A stretch of DNA of 64,000 nt from Cruorifilaria tuberocauda (Eukaryota > Nematoda > Chromadorea > Rhabditida > Onchocercidae). Under the pieces are notes generated by a model. That model had not been told where the DNA came from and searched no databases. It saw nothing but the letters and a program-made list of their open reading frames with translations. The stretch covers positions 1 through 64,000 of the forward strand of contig JABVXU010000167.1 in NCBI GenBank assembly GCA_013365365.1, given 5' to 3'. How positions within the stretch are numbered: the first letter of the stretch is position 1; each line of letters starts with the position of its first letter. This document shows positions 1-14,189 of this stretch, piece by piece. Both the position numbers and the translations under genes were made by a program.

Positions 1-1078
1 ACTCAACCAATGTTTAGCTAAATAAATATGAAGCAAGCTATTTTTGCGAGTAAGTGACAGCAATATGGAAATTTATCGCAATTTTGTCATCACAGCTGCG
101 TAATCAAAACTTTTCAGTCCTTCTATGAACTCATTCCTTCTGTGAAATAATTCTCTTTTTCACTATCAGCTTTCTCTTCAAAGACACGATATGATCATCA
201 GATTATCTATTGCATGTTTAGACGATTTTTGTTCACATACCGTCCAACCTAAGAATATATATAGAGTATTACTCATTGTTGACTCAAGTAACTTCCGGAC
301 AATCAGTTGTCGATTATTAACGAAATTGCTGTTTGATATTTTTAATCGTTGTATTAGCGCCAACGAAAAACCTTTATAGCACTTTTGTTCTGGGACATCA
401 CATTAATCTAATTAATAAAGTTTCAGGATCACGTACCCAAGAAATTTTCCTGTAGTCAAAAAAACACAATTTCACTGTTTTTTTTTGTGCGAATGACAAG
501 AATCACAAGTGAACGCTATCAGACTTAAGATTTTATTTTCTATTTCAAAATATCTGAAATTTAGAACTGCTTTTAAATGATAATAGCTTATTTAATAATG
601 AAGTTACAAGAGAAAATCATAAATTATAATAAAACACACAAATCTATAATTAATTTTATTTTAAACTCGATGCTTGCTTGAAGCGAAATACATGTATATA
701 TCTTTGCAATTGACAAGAAATATTTCTATCCATCTTAAACCAGAAAGAGTGAGACTGTTTTTAAATCTCTCAAAATCATTACTGCAAGCTAGTGTTATAA
801 TTTGCTATATTTGCAAAGGAAGATTGAGGAAGATTTTAATTTTTTTTACAAGGAACAGCTAAAGTTTCAGAATTAAAATGATGTATTTATCAATTTACAA
901 TGACTTGAAATTGATTCATTTCAACATATTCATAACAATATTGAAAAGACAAAAAAGGTTTAAAGACAGTTGAAAAATAAATCAGAAATTTGCGGTAAAT
1001 TTCAACAATCATCTAAAACCGGAAATACTTTTATTCATTGTAATATGAAAATCATATCAAAACTATGTAATTTTTTCA
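1..1078. other. 3' flank of the IFT140 gene, no gene seen
   Basis: This stretch lies downstream of the minus-strand IFT140 stop codon. It is AT-rich, with only short open frames on both strands that overlap each other and resemble nothing I know. I cannot support a gene here. The far end could hold the edge of a neighbouring gene cut by the window. Confidence 0.5.
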
Positions 1079-4000
1079 TTACTTCAAATTTCCTCCAAAA
1101 TCTTTTCCATCGAATTTTTCACTGTCTCGTTCAAAATGTCTTTTCATCGCATAGCTATAATCCACTTCATCATTATTATCGAATTGTTGATCTTCATTAG
1201 ATTTTGATTCATTTTTATTATCAATAATGAAATCAGGCAGTTTTAACTTATCACGAACGACGTCTTGTATTTCTTTATCTACGTAATGACTCAGTTCAAT
1301 ACGTGGTTCACGTTCTTTCAATTGTTGCATCAACGAGTAGGCCTAAAAATTAACTAATCACAAGATGAATTTCACAAGCTATTCTACAAGCTACTAGATG
1401 AAACTAGAATTGACAGTTATCCTAATTTTTTTGCAAATTTAAATATGAACCTTTCTGTAGTTTGCCTTATGGACATTGTGCATAATCATCACAGCGTAAA
1501 TATCACCAAGTCGTATATTTTTACAAACTTCCTTGTCATCTGCAAATGCTTCTAATTGTCGGATTGCATCGATTGGATCCAGTTCGTAAGCACTGAAGAC
1601 GCAAATATTGAATATTCCAGAAGAAATAAATCTAAAAGCAAAGATTGAAATTCGAATTCATATTTAATTAAATTTTTACCTTTTAATTTGAATGAATTCT
1701 TTAATATTTCCAATATCCTTATGTAATTTCACTTGTTTTTCCATCAGATATTCTTCATGTTTAGGATTACTTTGTAATGCTTTGGTAATACAACGTGATG
1801 CTTCACTAAGTGCATCGACTGCTTTGTTATAATCATGATAATCATCAATTTCAACCTAAAATAGAATTAATTCATTCTTATTTTTCCGTTATCACAAATT
1901 GTGTAGCTATTACAAATCAGTATTTCAGATATCGCGTCATTCCTTATCATTTTTGGTATTAGTGCGTTCTTCAATTTACATAAAGTTACAATTATGAGAG
2001 TTAAATACCTCAACAAATTTCTCAACTTTTGATAATACGAAAAAATTTTTAATACAATTCCAAATTCTATTTTCCAGTTTATTTCACGAAAACCTTTTGT
2101 ATATTGCTCTCCAAAAGTATGAATCGTCGAAATGGTTTATGATTTAATTTAAATGAGTAATATATTTCTTGGGTATAACAATTTAAACCAAGTAAGTAAA
2201 CAAATAAGTACCTGCGCACAAGCTTCATAGAAACTCGCCAAATGTCCATATGCATTAGCTTTACTATAAAACGACTCAATTTGTTTCAAAAGATCACTGT
2301 CTTCCTTCCAATTCAGTGTTTGTAAGTAATTAGCAGCTAGAACATATATTTCTTTATTTCTTGCTGCTGTCGCAAAAAATACAATCCTTCCGGTATCACC
2401 TGATTTGATTAACGAACGCATAGCCTAAAACATCATGTAATATTTAAAAAACTTTTTAATCTACTATTCATTGACAATTTTCATCAATGCTTAAGTTTGT
2501 ACGACCAATTTTCCTGATTTTATTTTAATACTTGCATAGAACAAAACGAAAATTCAGAAATTTGGAATTAGATTCGGTACTACTAGTAACATATTTTCGT
2601 CGCTTTGAGTTCAAGGTAAAACTTTCAATTCTCAATATTTAACTAAATAATTTCAATCTTACTCTATGAAATCAAAGGTAAATAACAGATGAAAAACTCC
2701 ATTCACTGGATTTTATCAATATAATATCAATTATTGAAATTTAATTAATTTCGGAACAGATTAAAAGTTGACATCCAACTTATTTCCGGCTTGGGTATAT
2801 TTTTTTGCTGCAAAATGATAATTTTGTTGTTGTACGCAACATTCGGCTATTGATTCTAGAAGTTTTACGCGATCAGTATCATTGGGCACTTCTCCTGAAT
2901 TATCATTTTAAAATTCCTTGCGGTTCATTTAAAAATTTCAAAATTATTACCAATATCAATTCTCTAAAACTGGAGAAATGGATGATGAAATGGAAATGGA
3001 TTTAAATAGCTAAAACTAATTAAATTAAATTAAAAATTTGTTCCGCAGTTGATTGAGTATACATCAAAACAAACCCAATTAGGTCTGAATTTTTTTTGTT
3101 CAAAAATTTTTTGTTGTTACCTTTCGAAGGTGTTAATGCTTCTGCTAATGTCTCATTTAATGGAACATTTCTTTGTTTGCATAAATCAATTGCTTCTGAG
3201 TACTAGAAATAATCAATGAATTAGAGGCGATGAAATTTGACGAAATTATTTTACAAATTTCGAAAAATTTTCATAAATTTCATAATTTTTTCTCAACATT
3301 TACTTATAGATGTAGAGTACAGTATTTTAATATCGATTTACTAATTGACAAAGATACCTTTTTTAAGTAAGCTAAAAGTTGGACAGCTTTGTTATACTGC
3401 TGATTAGTTATAAAAAATTTCGCAGCTCGTTCGAGAATTCGTGGATCCGAATTTTCATCGAGTTCATTGGTGATCAGGTCTAATGCATTAAATTGCTCAG
3501 TACGAAATGCCAGATCAAGAGCTCGATTAATCATACCAGCCTGAAAATTGCTGGACTTTTTTTTGTATTTGACACGCATTATAGAAAGGAGGAAATTTAA
3601 AATATAATACAATCAAAGTGAAATATAAATCGCCTAAATTTTTTGCAGATATGAATTTCTAAAGTTTAATCAAAATTTTGATTTTCGTTCAAATATTACT
3701 CTAAGTTTAATTTACCTTATGATATAACATGACAGCTTTATCTGCTTGTCCTGGTATATTTTCATAGTATTGTGCTGCTTGAACCAATTCATTATCACCA
3801 GCCATTAAAGCCAGATTGGCAATTTTATCTTTCATATTATTCTCCTACACAATATTACATGAAATTAAGTTTTTTAGACTAATTTAAATTTATAAAATAA
3901 ACTTTTTAAGCACAAACATTTTACGTAAAAACTATTAGAAAAATAATTAAATATTGTAGCTGTAATTTTAATTGCTTTGATTTTTTATTTAATTTCATCT

Positions 4001-7000
4001 ATAATATTACTTACATATTTAATTGCGAATTAATGAATTAAAAAAAGAGACAGCAAATACTTTAGCAAGACGTAATGCATTACTCCATGCATGTGCTTTG
4101 GTGAAGAATGCTACCGCCATATTTACGTCACCATGCGCTTCAAAATATTGTCCCAAATGATAACAAGACGCCTTATCACCACTACTGTTCGCTATTTCAA
4201 CTGCCTGAAAGTAATCAGTGATGCAATAATGCGTACACTTATTCGACAGTAAGTTCATTTATGTAAGAAATAAGTTCCAATAAATCATTCTAGCAATTTT
4301 TCGCTAAATAAATTTTCAGGCAATTCTTTTAAAATCCACAAGTTTTTTTCAGACATGATACCATAAAATTCTGTTATTTAATTTGTAATTTCAGTGCAAG
4401 TCTATACTTCTGATATAAATTTAACTTAAAGAAATTTAACAGAAGAGATTTTTTGCATTACTTACTTCATCTATATTGTTGCTACGACAAAGTAAGCGGA
4501 CAACTGATAAATAATCTTTGGCATACTGATAATATAAACGTGCTGCTTCAACATCATCTATACTTTCCATATATTGAGCCCACCATTTTTGTATACCTCT
4601 GCAGCATTAGTTTTGGTTCAACCAATTATCACACTGTTAACAGCAACAAAATTGATAGATATTGTATGATAAAATTTTCATAATAAATCATCCAGTCTAA
4701 TCAAAACACAAAGTTTGTCTCTTTTTTTGTGGGATAACAAATACGCATGCTTACGAATCTTTCGTTTTCTTCACATATGCTTCAAGTATTTTAGGACGAT
4801 CAAACAGCATTCGTGGCACCTCAAAACGATGAGTACCTGATTTCTCATAACTGAAATGTTCCTCTCTCAATTGCGATTTTCAAGTATAATGTGTACTACG
4901 TGAACAAAATAATAATTCCGTGAAATTTGAATAACTAACTTTTCGATTGCATGATCAGTTAGATTAAGCGATTCGAGGTAATTTGCGTAATTGTAATATG
5001 TATTCCGTAAATGTATTCGATCATGTTTTTCAGCAGTTTTAAAAGCCTGAAATTGTGGAACATTTAGTGATTTTATATAAATTTAAAATGGAATTTGAAG
5101 ATAAAAATGCAGATGCTAGCTTCTTTTCAAATTCATTTCAACAAACTTCATCCCAACGATTCCGTGTTTGCAACAATCGATTGACCAAATCATATCGACC
5201 GCAACTTGCAAAAAGCGCTTCTGCTTCATCCTAAAATTTCCAAACTCTTATAAAAATTCTTGTAGGAATGATAGGATACAAATATATCGTTTCTCACTTT
5301 CTTAAAACTTACTAGCAAGCCTAGTTCAACAGCCAACGTTGCCACCTGAACTTCAAGAGGATCACCATTTTGCATTGATTTTCTCAAAGCTCTTGCACCG
5401 TACGCATGGCCCATGTTTCCGAGACATACCAATGCCACGTCAATGCGACGCGTTTTGACGCACATATGCGCCATATGTTCCCATGCGTTTCCACTCAAAT
5501 GGAGTACGAATATATTAGATGGGTATATTAGTATATTGGTATGTTAGTATATCGATGTATTAGTATATTAATATATTAGATATTAGTGTATTAGTATATT
5601 AATATATTAGTATATTAGTATATTATGAATATATTAGAATAAATTTATTTGCGATGGACGGAATTGAGTGGATTTATATTAGCAGGGATTTCGAAGTTAA
5701 TAAATTCAGACCTTTTAATGAATTTGAGAGATTTAAATGCCTCATCCATTTTATCAATTGTCATGTAATACGAAAAATTCATCATTGCCTGAAATATGCA
5801 CATTTTGTTCTTTTGGGAATTCCAACTTTTAATTACAATTAAAATGATAGCCTTTTTAAAAAGATCTTCTAGTATAATAAAAAACTAACACATAAAAATG
5901 CATTAAAGTAAGATAATTAATAATATACATCTTTAGTCGTTGCATCAGAATTCTCAAGTCCAATAAATTCTCGAAGAACTTGACGTAACAACAAGTTTCC
6001 AATACTCATTTCGTTACTCTGATCTTCGCTTTCATCATTATCCTTGAAAGATGTTTGAAACTATTTGATTTACAAGAAGATTGATATGAAACTTTAGAAG
6101 TGATAAGAAAATTTATGAAATGATAAAATGGAACTCACTCTCCGTACAAAATAAATATATGGTACCATGCAACCGAGCAAAACTTCAGCATTTAGAGATT
6201 GTGGTTGTAAATCATGCATATGCAAACCATCTTCCGATGTTACAAATATTGATAGCAAGTAATTTGGTCCCTAAAAAGGGAAATGCTATCTATCTATAAA
6301 AAATATCTATGGAAATTCTCATTAAATTTAAATATTTTATTAGAAAATAGGGATGAAAATAAAGATAACCAAAATAAAGTTAAGAAATAACATTAAAATA
6401 TCATGATTTCCAAAGAAATCTATATAAATTATCTTTATTATTTGATTAAATTAGATGAATTTTTTATTATCTTTCCACTATATGATCAAGTAAAAATATA
6501 ATCGAAAAATTATTTTTTCTAAAACTTATGAATGAAAATGGCACAATTAGTCAATGGTATGATAATCGATATCAACATTTATTACTGTTAATCTAGATCT
6601 TATAACTATAACATGATTGATTCGTAAAAAAATTTTCCTAAAAAATAAATCTTTCAAAAGATAAAAATTGCATACAGTATTTGGTTTACAATGAATTGCT
6701 TCACATGTCAAATAACGTGGGTCATTACTGTCCCAACAATGAAAACCAGGTAAGTAATCCGGAAGACGATATCGTACTTTTTCCTTTTCAATTTTACTGC
6801 AAGATCAAACAGAAATGAGAATTGTGAAATTCAGCTTTGTATTGAAAATAATTATTTATATTGAATTTTGAATATTTATTAATTTAAAATATATACCGTA
6901 CAACAGAAGTATTTGGTCGATTATTGGTATTATTATCAGCTTCATATTGCTGCTGATCGGTCATACCAGTGATAAAATTGAAATTTGAAACAACATCGGA

Positions 7001-10000
7001 TTCAGCATCCCAAACCATAATACTTGGATGAATCTTAAAAATTTAAGTGCTTAAATTCTCAAAATTTCGGCTAAAAATTCTAATATTTAATTTATTAATT
7101 AATCATAACGAAAAATTGCTTGCAATGCTCATTATCTTATTATTTCTGCAAAATTCATAAATTCCTTAACAAAGAAGTTCAAGGAAAACAGTCTTCATTA
7201 TCAAAAATATTTTTATGATCTTTTGATTGAACGCTATTTTAAAATCCTATTTAACTTTTATTTATTCCATCTTATCGTCCAAATTAATTATTCTGATATT
7301 TTATGCTATTCTAAAGTTAATTCTCAAAATATTTGACAAGTAACAATATGACAGTTGACAGTTGGATTGATACATTGATAATTAATTCATACATTTTTGA
7401 AATCATCTGTACAATAAGTGAAGCTGACGCGATTGCCCAATTTGTTAAGTTTAACATGCAAAAAATATTTGAAATTTTGAATCTCTTTCGGAATATATTC
7501 TGAATGATATTGCTGGCGTACTGCACTGTAACAAATGAAAAAAAAATATCCATCGTTAGAATAAATTAGAATAATATCACGATAAAATAAAACAGAGTAA
7601 GTTAATTTTTGACAAATTTATACCTTGTAGATAGGTCATAAATATGTATAAATCCATTAGCACTAACAGTACACAACCAGGAATTATTAATATCCATCAT
7701 TACTGGATTACCTTCCATTTCCGGCATCGATATCACCTGTTTTACAGTACCCTGGAATTTCAGGATGAGATACTTTTGTAATTAAATAAATTTCTAATAA
7801 CAATATTCAACAATAATTTTGTCTCGAAATTATGCTATTAATTCGGCAGTGGTGTGAATGTAAATTAAGATTTTTAAATTCATAGAAAAGTTTGAAAATT
7901 TTATCAATGTAGTGGAGCATGACCTGAAATGTTCTAATTCTAATTTTATCATCTTCGATACAAAAAACATTCTGTTGATATATAACAACACTCGAAGTTG
8001 AACAATTGAAAGCTGTCGTCAACTGTGTGCTTAATTTTGTATTCGATTCATTAATTATTTCATATAAATGTATCTAAAATAAAATACATTTCAAATAGAC
8101 AAGAATTGCGAAGGAATTTGGATAACGGGATTTAGAGAAGATACCTTGGTTAATAGGATTTAGAGAGCATAACTAAGTAAGATGAGATAAAATCATTTTA
8201 ATACTTGATCAAATATTTATCTCACCGCTTATTCGGCAAAAGCCAATTCTAAGCCATAGCTATAGCACTAAATTTTTAAATTAAATCAATAATGGATAAT
8301 GGAGGAATGAAAGATTAAATGATAAGGAATAGCTTTTTTTTTTTAAATTTTCCTACAAATTTGTGGAAAAAAAAGTTAAATATACTAACTTGTTGATCGT
8401 CCCAAAGTGCCAGATACTTTTCACCCATATGAAGTCCTTTTAAGATAGTTGTTATCTGTATATCATGTTGTTTGTTTGATTGCAAACATATCAGTGTAAC
8501 TTTTCTTGCACTTGATTGTATCACTGCTACCTATTGTTATAATAAAATGTAAGACTTGAGAATTTTTTTTTAATTAAGGTTTTTTTGGAATTATCTTAAA
8601 TTATGCATAATTATAAGTATTGCTAATTCTAATTTCTTATGATCCTTTATGATTCTTTATGAATTTTTTAATGATTTTTAAGATTTCTTAAAATTATATA
8701 ATATTCTAGTTTTCTTATAGTAATATAATATTCTAATAAAAACAACAACTTGGAAAAGAATATAATTTGATGTGAAACTATTGAAAAAGCTCAATTTTAG
8801 GTTGGTAGTTATGAAAACAACTTCAGATAAATATGAAATCATAACTCAATATATCTATTACTTTGGTAACTGTAGCAAAATTCTAGTTGTAATATTAGTT
8901 TCTAATTCAAAATTAAAACTATAATAAATTATAATTGATAATGAATGAATAAATTTATCCACTAACATCTTCATTCATATATGAAAGAATTTGTTCTTCC
9001 TTTAATAATGTCACAGCAAATCCTGTGGAAACAGCAAGGATACCGGAAATAGTTGACCAGCTGATCATTTTAATCTGTGAAATTTATTGAACTTTTAAAA
9101 AATATAGCAAAAATTGACAAATTGAAATTTATTTAAGTAACTTACTTCAGAATCGATATTGATTGCTTCTTGCAAAATCCATTGCTTACTAAGTTTTCCC
9201 ATATCTGCATGACAGTGTCGCCAATTTGCAATTTTACCAGTTGCAGTTCCACCTGATAAACAATCTGAAAATAAATTAGTATGTTTTAAAACAATATAAA
9301 ACTCTTTTGTCATGGTTTCATTATATCACAATTAGGATTGAGATTATAGAGGTTAGGAATATTTACCTTTAACAGTTGAATATGACAAACAGGTAATAGT
9401 ATCAGTGGCACTGAAACCTTTCGCTGTTTTTAGCGACACGACTCCATTCTCGTCATTCTTCAAATCCCAAATTCTACAATGTTAAGAAGCTTCTGGGTTC
9501 AATATTTGAAATTTATGAAGAATTCAGCTTAATGAAATTTAAATTCAGTAAGGAATAAGTTATTTAGTCGTCACTCACCACTTTATTCGATTGACATATT
9601 CCACTAACTTAAGGTTTGGATTAATGAAATAGATCCATTATACGGTAAAGGTACAGACCATTCAAATAAACTGACATTTAACTTATAAAGAATTAATTAC
9701 TATGATTATTTAATTGTTTGAACAAATACCTACCTTATTTCATTTTCACCACTACACATAGCAAGCACATCAGTTCTCATTATTATTATTTGAAAATCTG
9801 GCCATTTTCCACTTACTTTGACCTAAAATTAGATTTCAGAATACCGGAAAATTTATTAGCTTAGCTATAAAATTTAAGTTCAGAGTACTAGCTTAATTTC
9901 ATGAGTGAATTTAATTCAAATTTTATTTTAAACTCAACTTTGATAATCGTAAGATTCAAATTTCACAATAATTAGTATCAAAAGGTAAAAAGAACATACA

Positions 10001-12813
10001 CGAGTTCTTTCTTCAATCTTACAATCATCGATGAATGTGAGTTGATGAAGAAATAGTTCTTGGCTTAAAGCTAACAATAATGTTTTTGTTTCAATGTAGA
10101 ATAGCTGTACCACTGCACTATCCAACTAAAAACTATTCAGTTTTGCTTTAGTAAATGAAATAAATAATTTGTTTTTGGTATTATCAGGAAATTTTCTATT
10201 ATATAGTTCCATTACCAATTTTATATGGACTTTAAATCAGTTTTTTAATGTATATTAGTCTCATTTATGATTAAAAGAGTAATATGTTGGAATTTTTAAA
10301 TCTGAAATTTAAGCCTCAAATTTAAATTGCATTAAACCTGATAAATCTCTCGAATTTCACCATTATGATGAAAAGTATGAATGCCACCATTTGCACCACC
10401 GATAATAAAGCATTCATTTGATTCCATCTTTTTCTAAATTTTTGTTTTAAATAAAATACAAATTCTTATTTTCAAATTTCTTTGCAATTTTCACCTTTCT
10501 GCTTCATCAAATTAAGTTTTCTATTTTATAAAAAAGTTGGAATAAATGAAACAATTTTATAAAGTTTAAATTAATATGAAGCAAGCGATACGGAGTAATA
10601 ATAAGATCACTTTTTTCCAGTTTTCCAATAAATTTGAAGCAAATTTCAAAAATAAGTAAAATCTCAAACTTTATCATCCACCGATGATATTCCGGTTTGA
10701 AGCTTTCCTTGTTTTTCGTAATTCATTTGCTTGCTTTCTTTGTGTTCGAATGATTCGCTGCAGTACAATATTGCTTTTAAACGGTTTGTTAAAACTTCAC
10801 TGCATGGAAACTTTATTTGGATCTTATTTGAGTCAACTAGTTAGCTTACTTGCACCGAATTGGACTAAAATGAATAGCTAAATGATAAAATGGGCGTTTC
10901 TCGAAAAGTTAAATAAATAGTCTTATATGACCGCACACACTGGAATCATTAATAGAACCAGTATTCTTCGAATAGATATACTGTTATAATAGGCATCATC
11001 TATAAACAGGATCATTATTAAAGCCAGGTACCGTGATTAGAACAGTTATCATTGCCACAGCAAATATCACTATCAAAAATGTGTTTTGACAAATTTTCGA
11101 GACAAAAAAGAAACTTTTTTGATATTCTTCGACAAATACAATTAGCTTCTTCGTTGATTGTACCACTAACTGCGATTTTTACCGTCCCTTTTTTGTTTTC
11201 CCTTAGTTCTATTTTCCACAGAACTATGTTACCGCCCTGTTTAAAAATCTTAAAGTTAGATTTTAATTTCTATTTCTAAAATCAATTTATGTAAATTACA
11301 ATACGCTTCAAAAACAAAACAATGCTTAGATTCTGAAATTAAATTAATTTGAACAAAAAAAACTCGCTCATCAAATAATTGCCATCTTTTACTCAATTAG
11401 TTATTCCATACCTTTTCAGCAGTGCATATTTTCGTTTCAGTCACACTCCACAACATACATTTTACCATATCACTTGGTACATTTTTATTAGGGAGAGAGA
11501 AATCTAAACAAAAACCATAATAATATTGCTGATAATTTTGGTGACTGTATTATTAATAATGATTACTAACTATTTTATAAAACACAAAACATGCATAAGC
11601 TCTTTTTCTTTGTTACTTTCAATATCAGTGAATTTTAACTTTTGTTAAGAAATAATGCAATACATACTTTCAGTGATAGTGATAATAATATCATAAGTAG
11701 TGACGACAATACAATGTCTTATCACAAATAATGATGATAATGCATGTATTAAATGTAATTCATCACTAAACTTCTCTTTTACCTTCGTTATTTTTAAGGA
11801 GACGAAGTGTGATATCACCGGAATCCCAACTGATTGCAATAATATCAATTACAGGATGCCAACATAAGCATATTATACGTGCGTTCGCTTTACGAATAGG
11901 CAAATGATCACTTTTGATAGCCTATACAAGAAATATATATAATTATTAATATTAGCAGTAATGCATGAATAATAAATATTATCATGTAACTTAACAATTA
12001 AATATATCAATATAAATAAATATATAAACTAAGGTATATATAAATATATAGCTTAGTTATTACAGAAAATTTGCTTAGGTGTACTTGATTTTTTTTAACT
12101 GCTCCTTTTTGCTCTAATTGTTCTTTGCATGCTTGTTGACAATTTTGATACGAGCGAATAAATTTTTGATAAATTGATTAATCATGTGATAAGCAACTAT
12201 GATAAAAGAATTAAGTGGTCACAATTTAAATAAATACTATAACCTATGATATATTAATGCTTCAAACACTTCCATCTTTATATTTTCCATTTTTATGATT
12301 TATTACCACTTTCCATTCATGAAATTTACAATAAATCGAATTTTAGATTAAATTATAGAAATGATATTGATAATGATATTGAAAAAAGTATGTAGCAATG
12401 TTTGAAAGTTTCAATAGCCATAAATTATATTTAAATATAATTCATGAAATTCTATATAAAAAAACATAGACTAAATAAGCCTTACAAAACTGTATCATTC
12501 AAGTTTATTAGTTGATCAACTCATCTTTTTTTGCTTTCAATTCGTATTAATAAAGTATTTAAAGTATTACTACACTTTCTACTACACTTTCTCATCTTAA
12601 ATTTGCGCTTGTATTCACTTAATGAGTACTTACTTGATGAGTAAAAAAAGTGATTTCACTTCCGATACCTTCACGATATGTTGTTAGGGCAAGTAATCCA
12701 CTTATCGGATGCCATTCCATTAATTCATGTTGTATTTCACCAATATCATCATTGTTATCACTATCGATACCACTTTTTCCAGTATCAATTTTCTCTCCCA
12801 CTAATACCGACAT
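1079..12813 (-). CDS. IFT140: Intraflagellar transport protein IFT140 (che-11 type), many exons
   Basis: IFT140 is a subunit of the IFT-A complex, which drives retrograde transport in cilia; in nematodes this means sensory neuron cilia. About 25 exons run right to left. The exons from about 12.8 down to 6.1 kb encode the N-terminal beta-propeller half (for example [17 protein letters not shown] in the first exon). The exons from about 6.05 down to 1.08 kb encode TPR-like repeats that follow vertebrate IFT140 closely, including [16 protein letters not shown] near 5.4 kb, [19 protein letters not shown] near 4.55 kb, [20 protein letters not shown] near 4.2 kb and the [20 protein letters not shown] exon near 2.4 kb. 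I chose the ATG at 12813 because an acceptor-like TCTATAG lies about 20 bases upstream, consistent with a trans-spliced leader. I saw no broken frame in the exons I checked. The exact exon edges of the propeller half were not all resolved. Confidence 0.92.
5509..5640. repeat. Degenerate TATATTAG tandem repeat in an IFT140 intron
   Basis: About 130 bases consist of imperfect copies of TATATTAG or TATATTAGTATATTAA. They lie in the intron between the IFT140 exon ending near 5.72 kb and the exon starting near 5.5 kb (minus-strand order). The repeat borders the acceptor side of the exon that begins with SGNAWEH. It is a simple-sequence repeat and probably length-variable. Confidence 0.8.
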
Positions 12814-14189
12814 TCCTTTTAAAGTTTTCTATCCTATAGAAAAACGAAACCAAACGAACTCTTTTCTTGCTGATTTTTCGGTCAAAAGGAATGCTTAATT
12901 TCTGGTAATCTGAGCTATTATATTTGTTAATACAGTACTAGTAATTGTATGCAAATATTATCATATTATACAGGAATATTATAGAATCATGAATACTTTT
13001 GATACCAATGATGATTGATTGATTTAAAAATACTAAACTCTTGAATCTGTTTTCAATTATAATCTCTGATAAATTTTCCTTGAACGCTTTAATTTCAATC
13101 CAAGAGTTTATTTTATGTAATAGGAGTCAGATAATTAAATAATCCATGAGAAAGCATTAGCAAAGCTTCTTGACCCTAATATTACTTTCTGAACCGTTTC
13201 ACAATAATTATGTATTGATTACTGATTAGAAATCTATGATGTTAGTTTTGCAAGGATTCGCTTATATCAAAGGAAAAAGAGTATTGCTCTAATAGTGGAG
13301 TAAATATAGAAGGAAGGAACTTTAATAAAGAAGAAATAGTAAGAGATAAATTATCTGGATTCCCATAACATCTGATTGGATATATGTTACATGATATCTT
13401 TTAACCTGTATTATCTAACATTATCTCATAGTTGCTATGGTTACTGAGATTTTATCCACAGTCAATTAAAATTTCAATTGAAAAAGACACTGCAAGTATT
13501 TTGAAATTTTCTTCTTCAAAATTTTAACTGATTAAGCTTATTCACAAGAAATGTTTGGATAACACGAATGGATTATAGGAGAATCGATTTCAATAAATCA
13601 TTCATTAATTTAGAAGTGGTACATCAGATTTGCATACGAAGAATGCGTTATTCCGCGATGCGTGAATTGAGTTTGACTAATTGTACGGATATTGATGCTC
13701 AGATTTTGAAGTGTTATGGTATTCTGAAGTCTGGAATATTGAAGCGCGTAAATTTCCTGGATAAAAATAAGTTAATAGAAAATATGAGAGAGGGTCATTT
13801 GGTGGATTTCATTTTTTTAACTTTTTTATTTGAATTTCAACTTGTTAGGAAGAAATATTTTCCTTTCTTTGAACGAACTGATTCAGCTTTATACTAATAA
13901 ATGGTAAAATTTAGAAGAAAATTTGAAAAGTATTAATGAATGTGAACAAGCATACTATTTTTAAGTCTTATTTCCTTACTTTTCCATATTTTCAAAGGTG
14001 CTTTGTATAGCATTTTTGAGTTGGACTGATGCAAGTAATAACTCGAATTTTGAAATTCCTGGACAAAATTTGCAAATTAAACTCATATAAATTAATTTAT
14101 AGATTTCATCTCTCGATATGCATGTTAAATCTGGTGAAGCCTAGGAGATGGTATTCCGAAAATTTAAGCCTCAAAAACAATGGGGAAGG
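12814..14189. other. Divergent spacer between IFT140 and mL37
   Basis: This 1.4 kb interval separates two genes that point away from each other, so it should carry both promoters. I see no clear motif such as an X-box. It contains one 109-codon open frame on the plus strand, described separately. The rest is AT-rich with no recognisable feature. Confidence 0.4.
13568..13897 (+). CDS. Uncertain 109-codon open frame with a leucine-rich-repeat flavour
   Basis: This is an uninterrupted frame starting MDYRRIDFNKSFINLEVVHQ. Its middle (MRELSLTNCTDIDAQILKC) resembles the strand-and-turn spacing of leucine-rich repeats in F-box-type proteins. The last third is hydrophobic and looks more like read-through non-coding sequence, so if real this may be a single exon with a donor before the stop. 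No acceptor or partner exon was found. It could equally be a chance frame in the IFT140-mL37 spacer. Confidence 0.2.
   Translation: MDYRRIDFNKSFINLEVVHQICIRRMRYSAMRELSLTNCTDIDAQILKCYGILKSGILKRVNFLDKNKLIENMREGHLVDFIFLTFLFEFQLVRKKYFPFFERTDSALY

Noticed and set aside
12650..12898. 82-codon plus-strand frame
   Set aside because: It is the antisense shadow of the first IFT140 exon.
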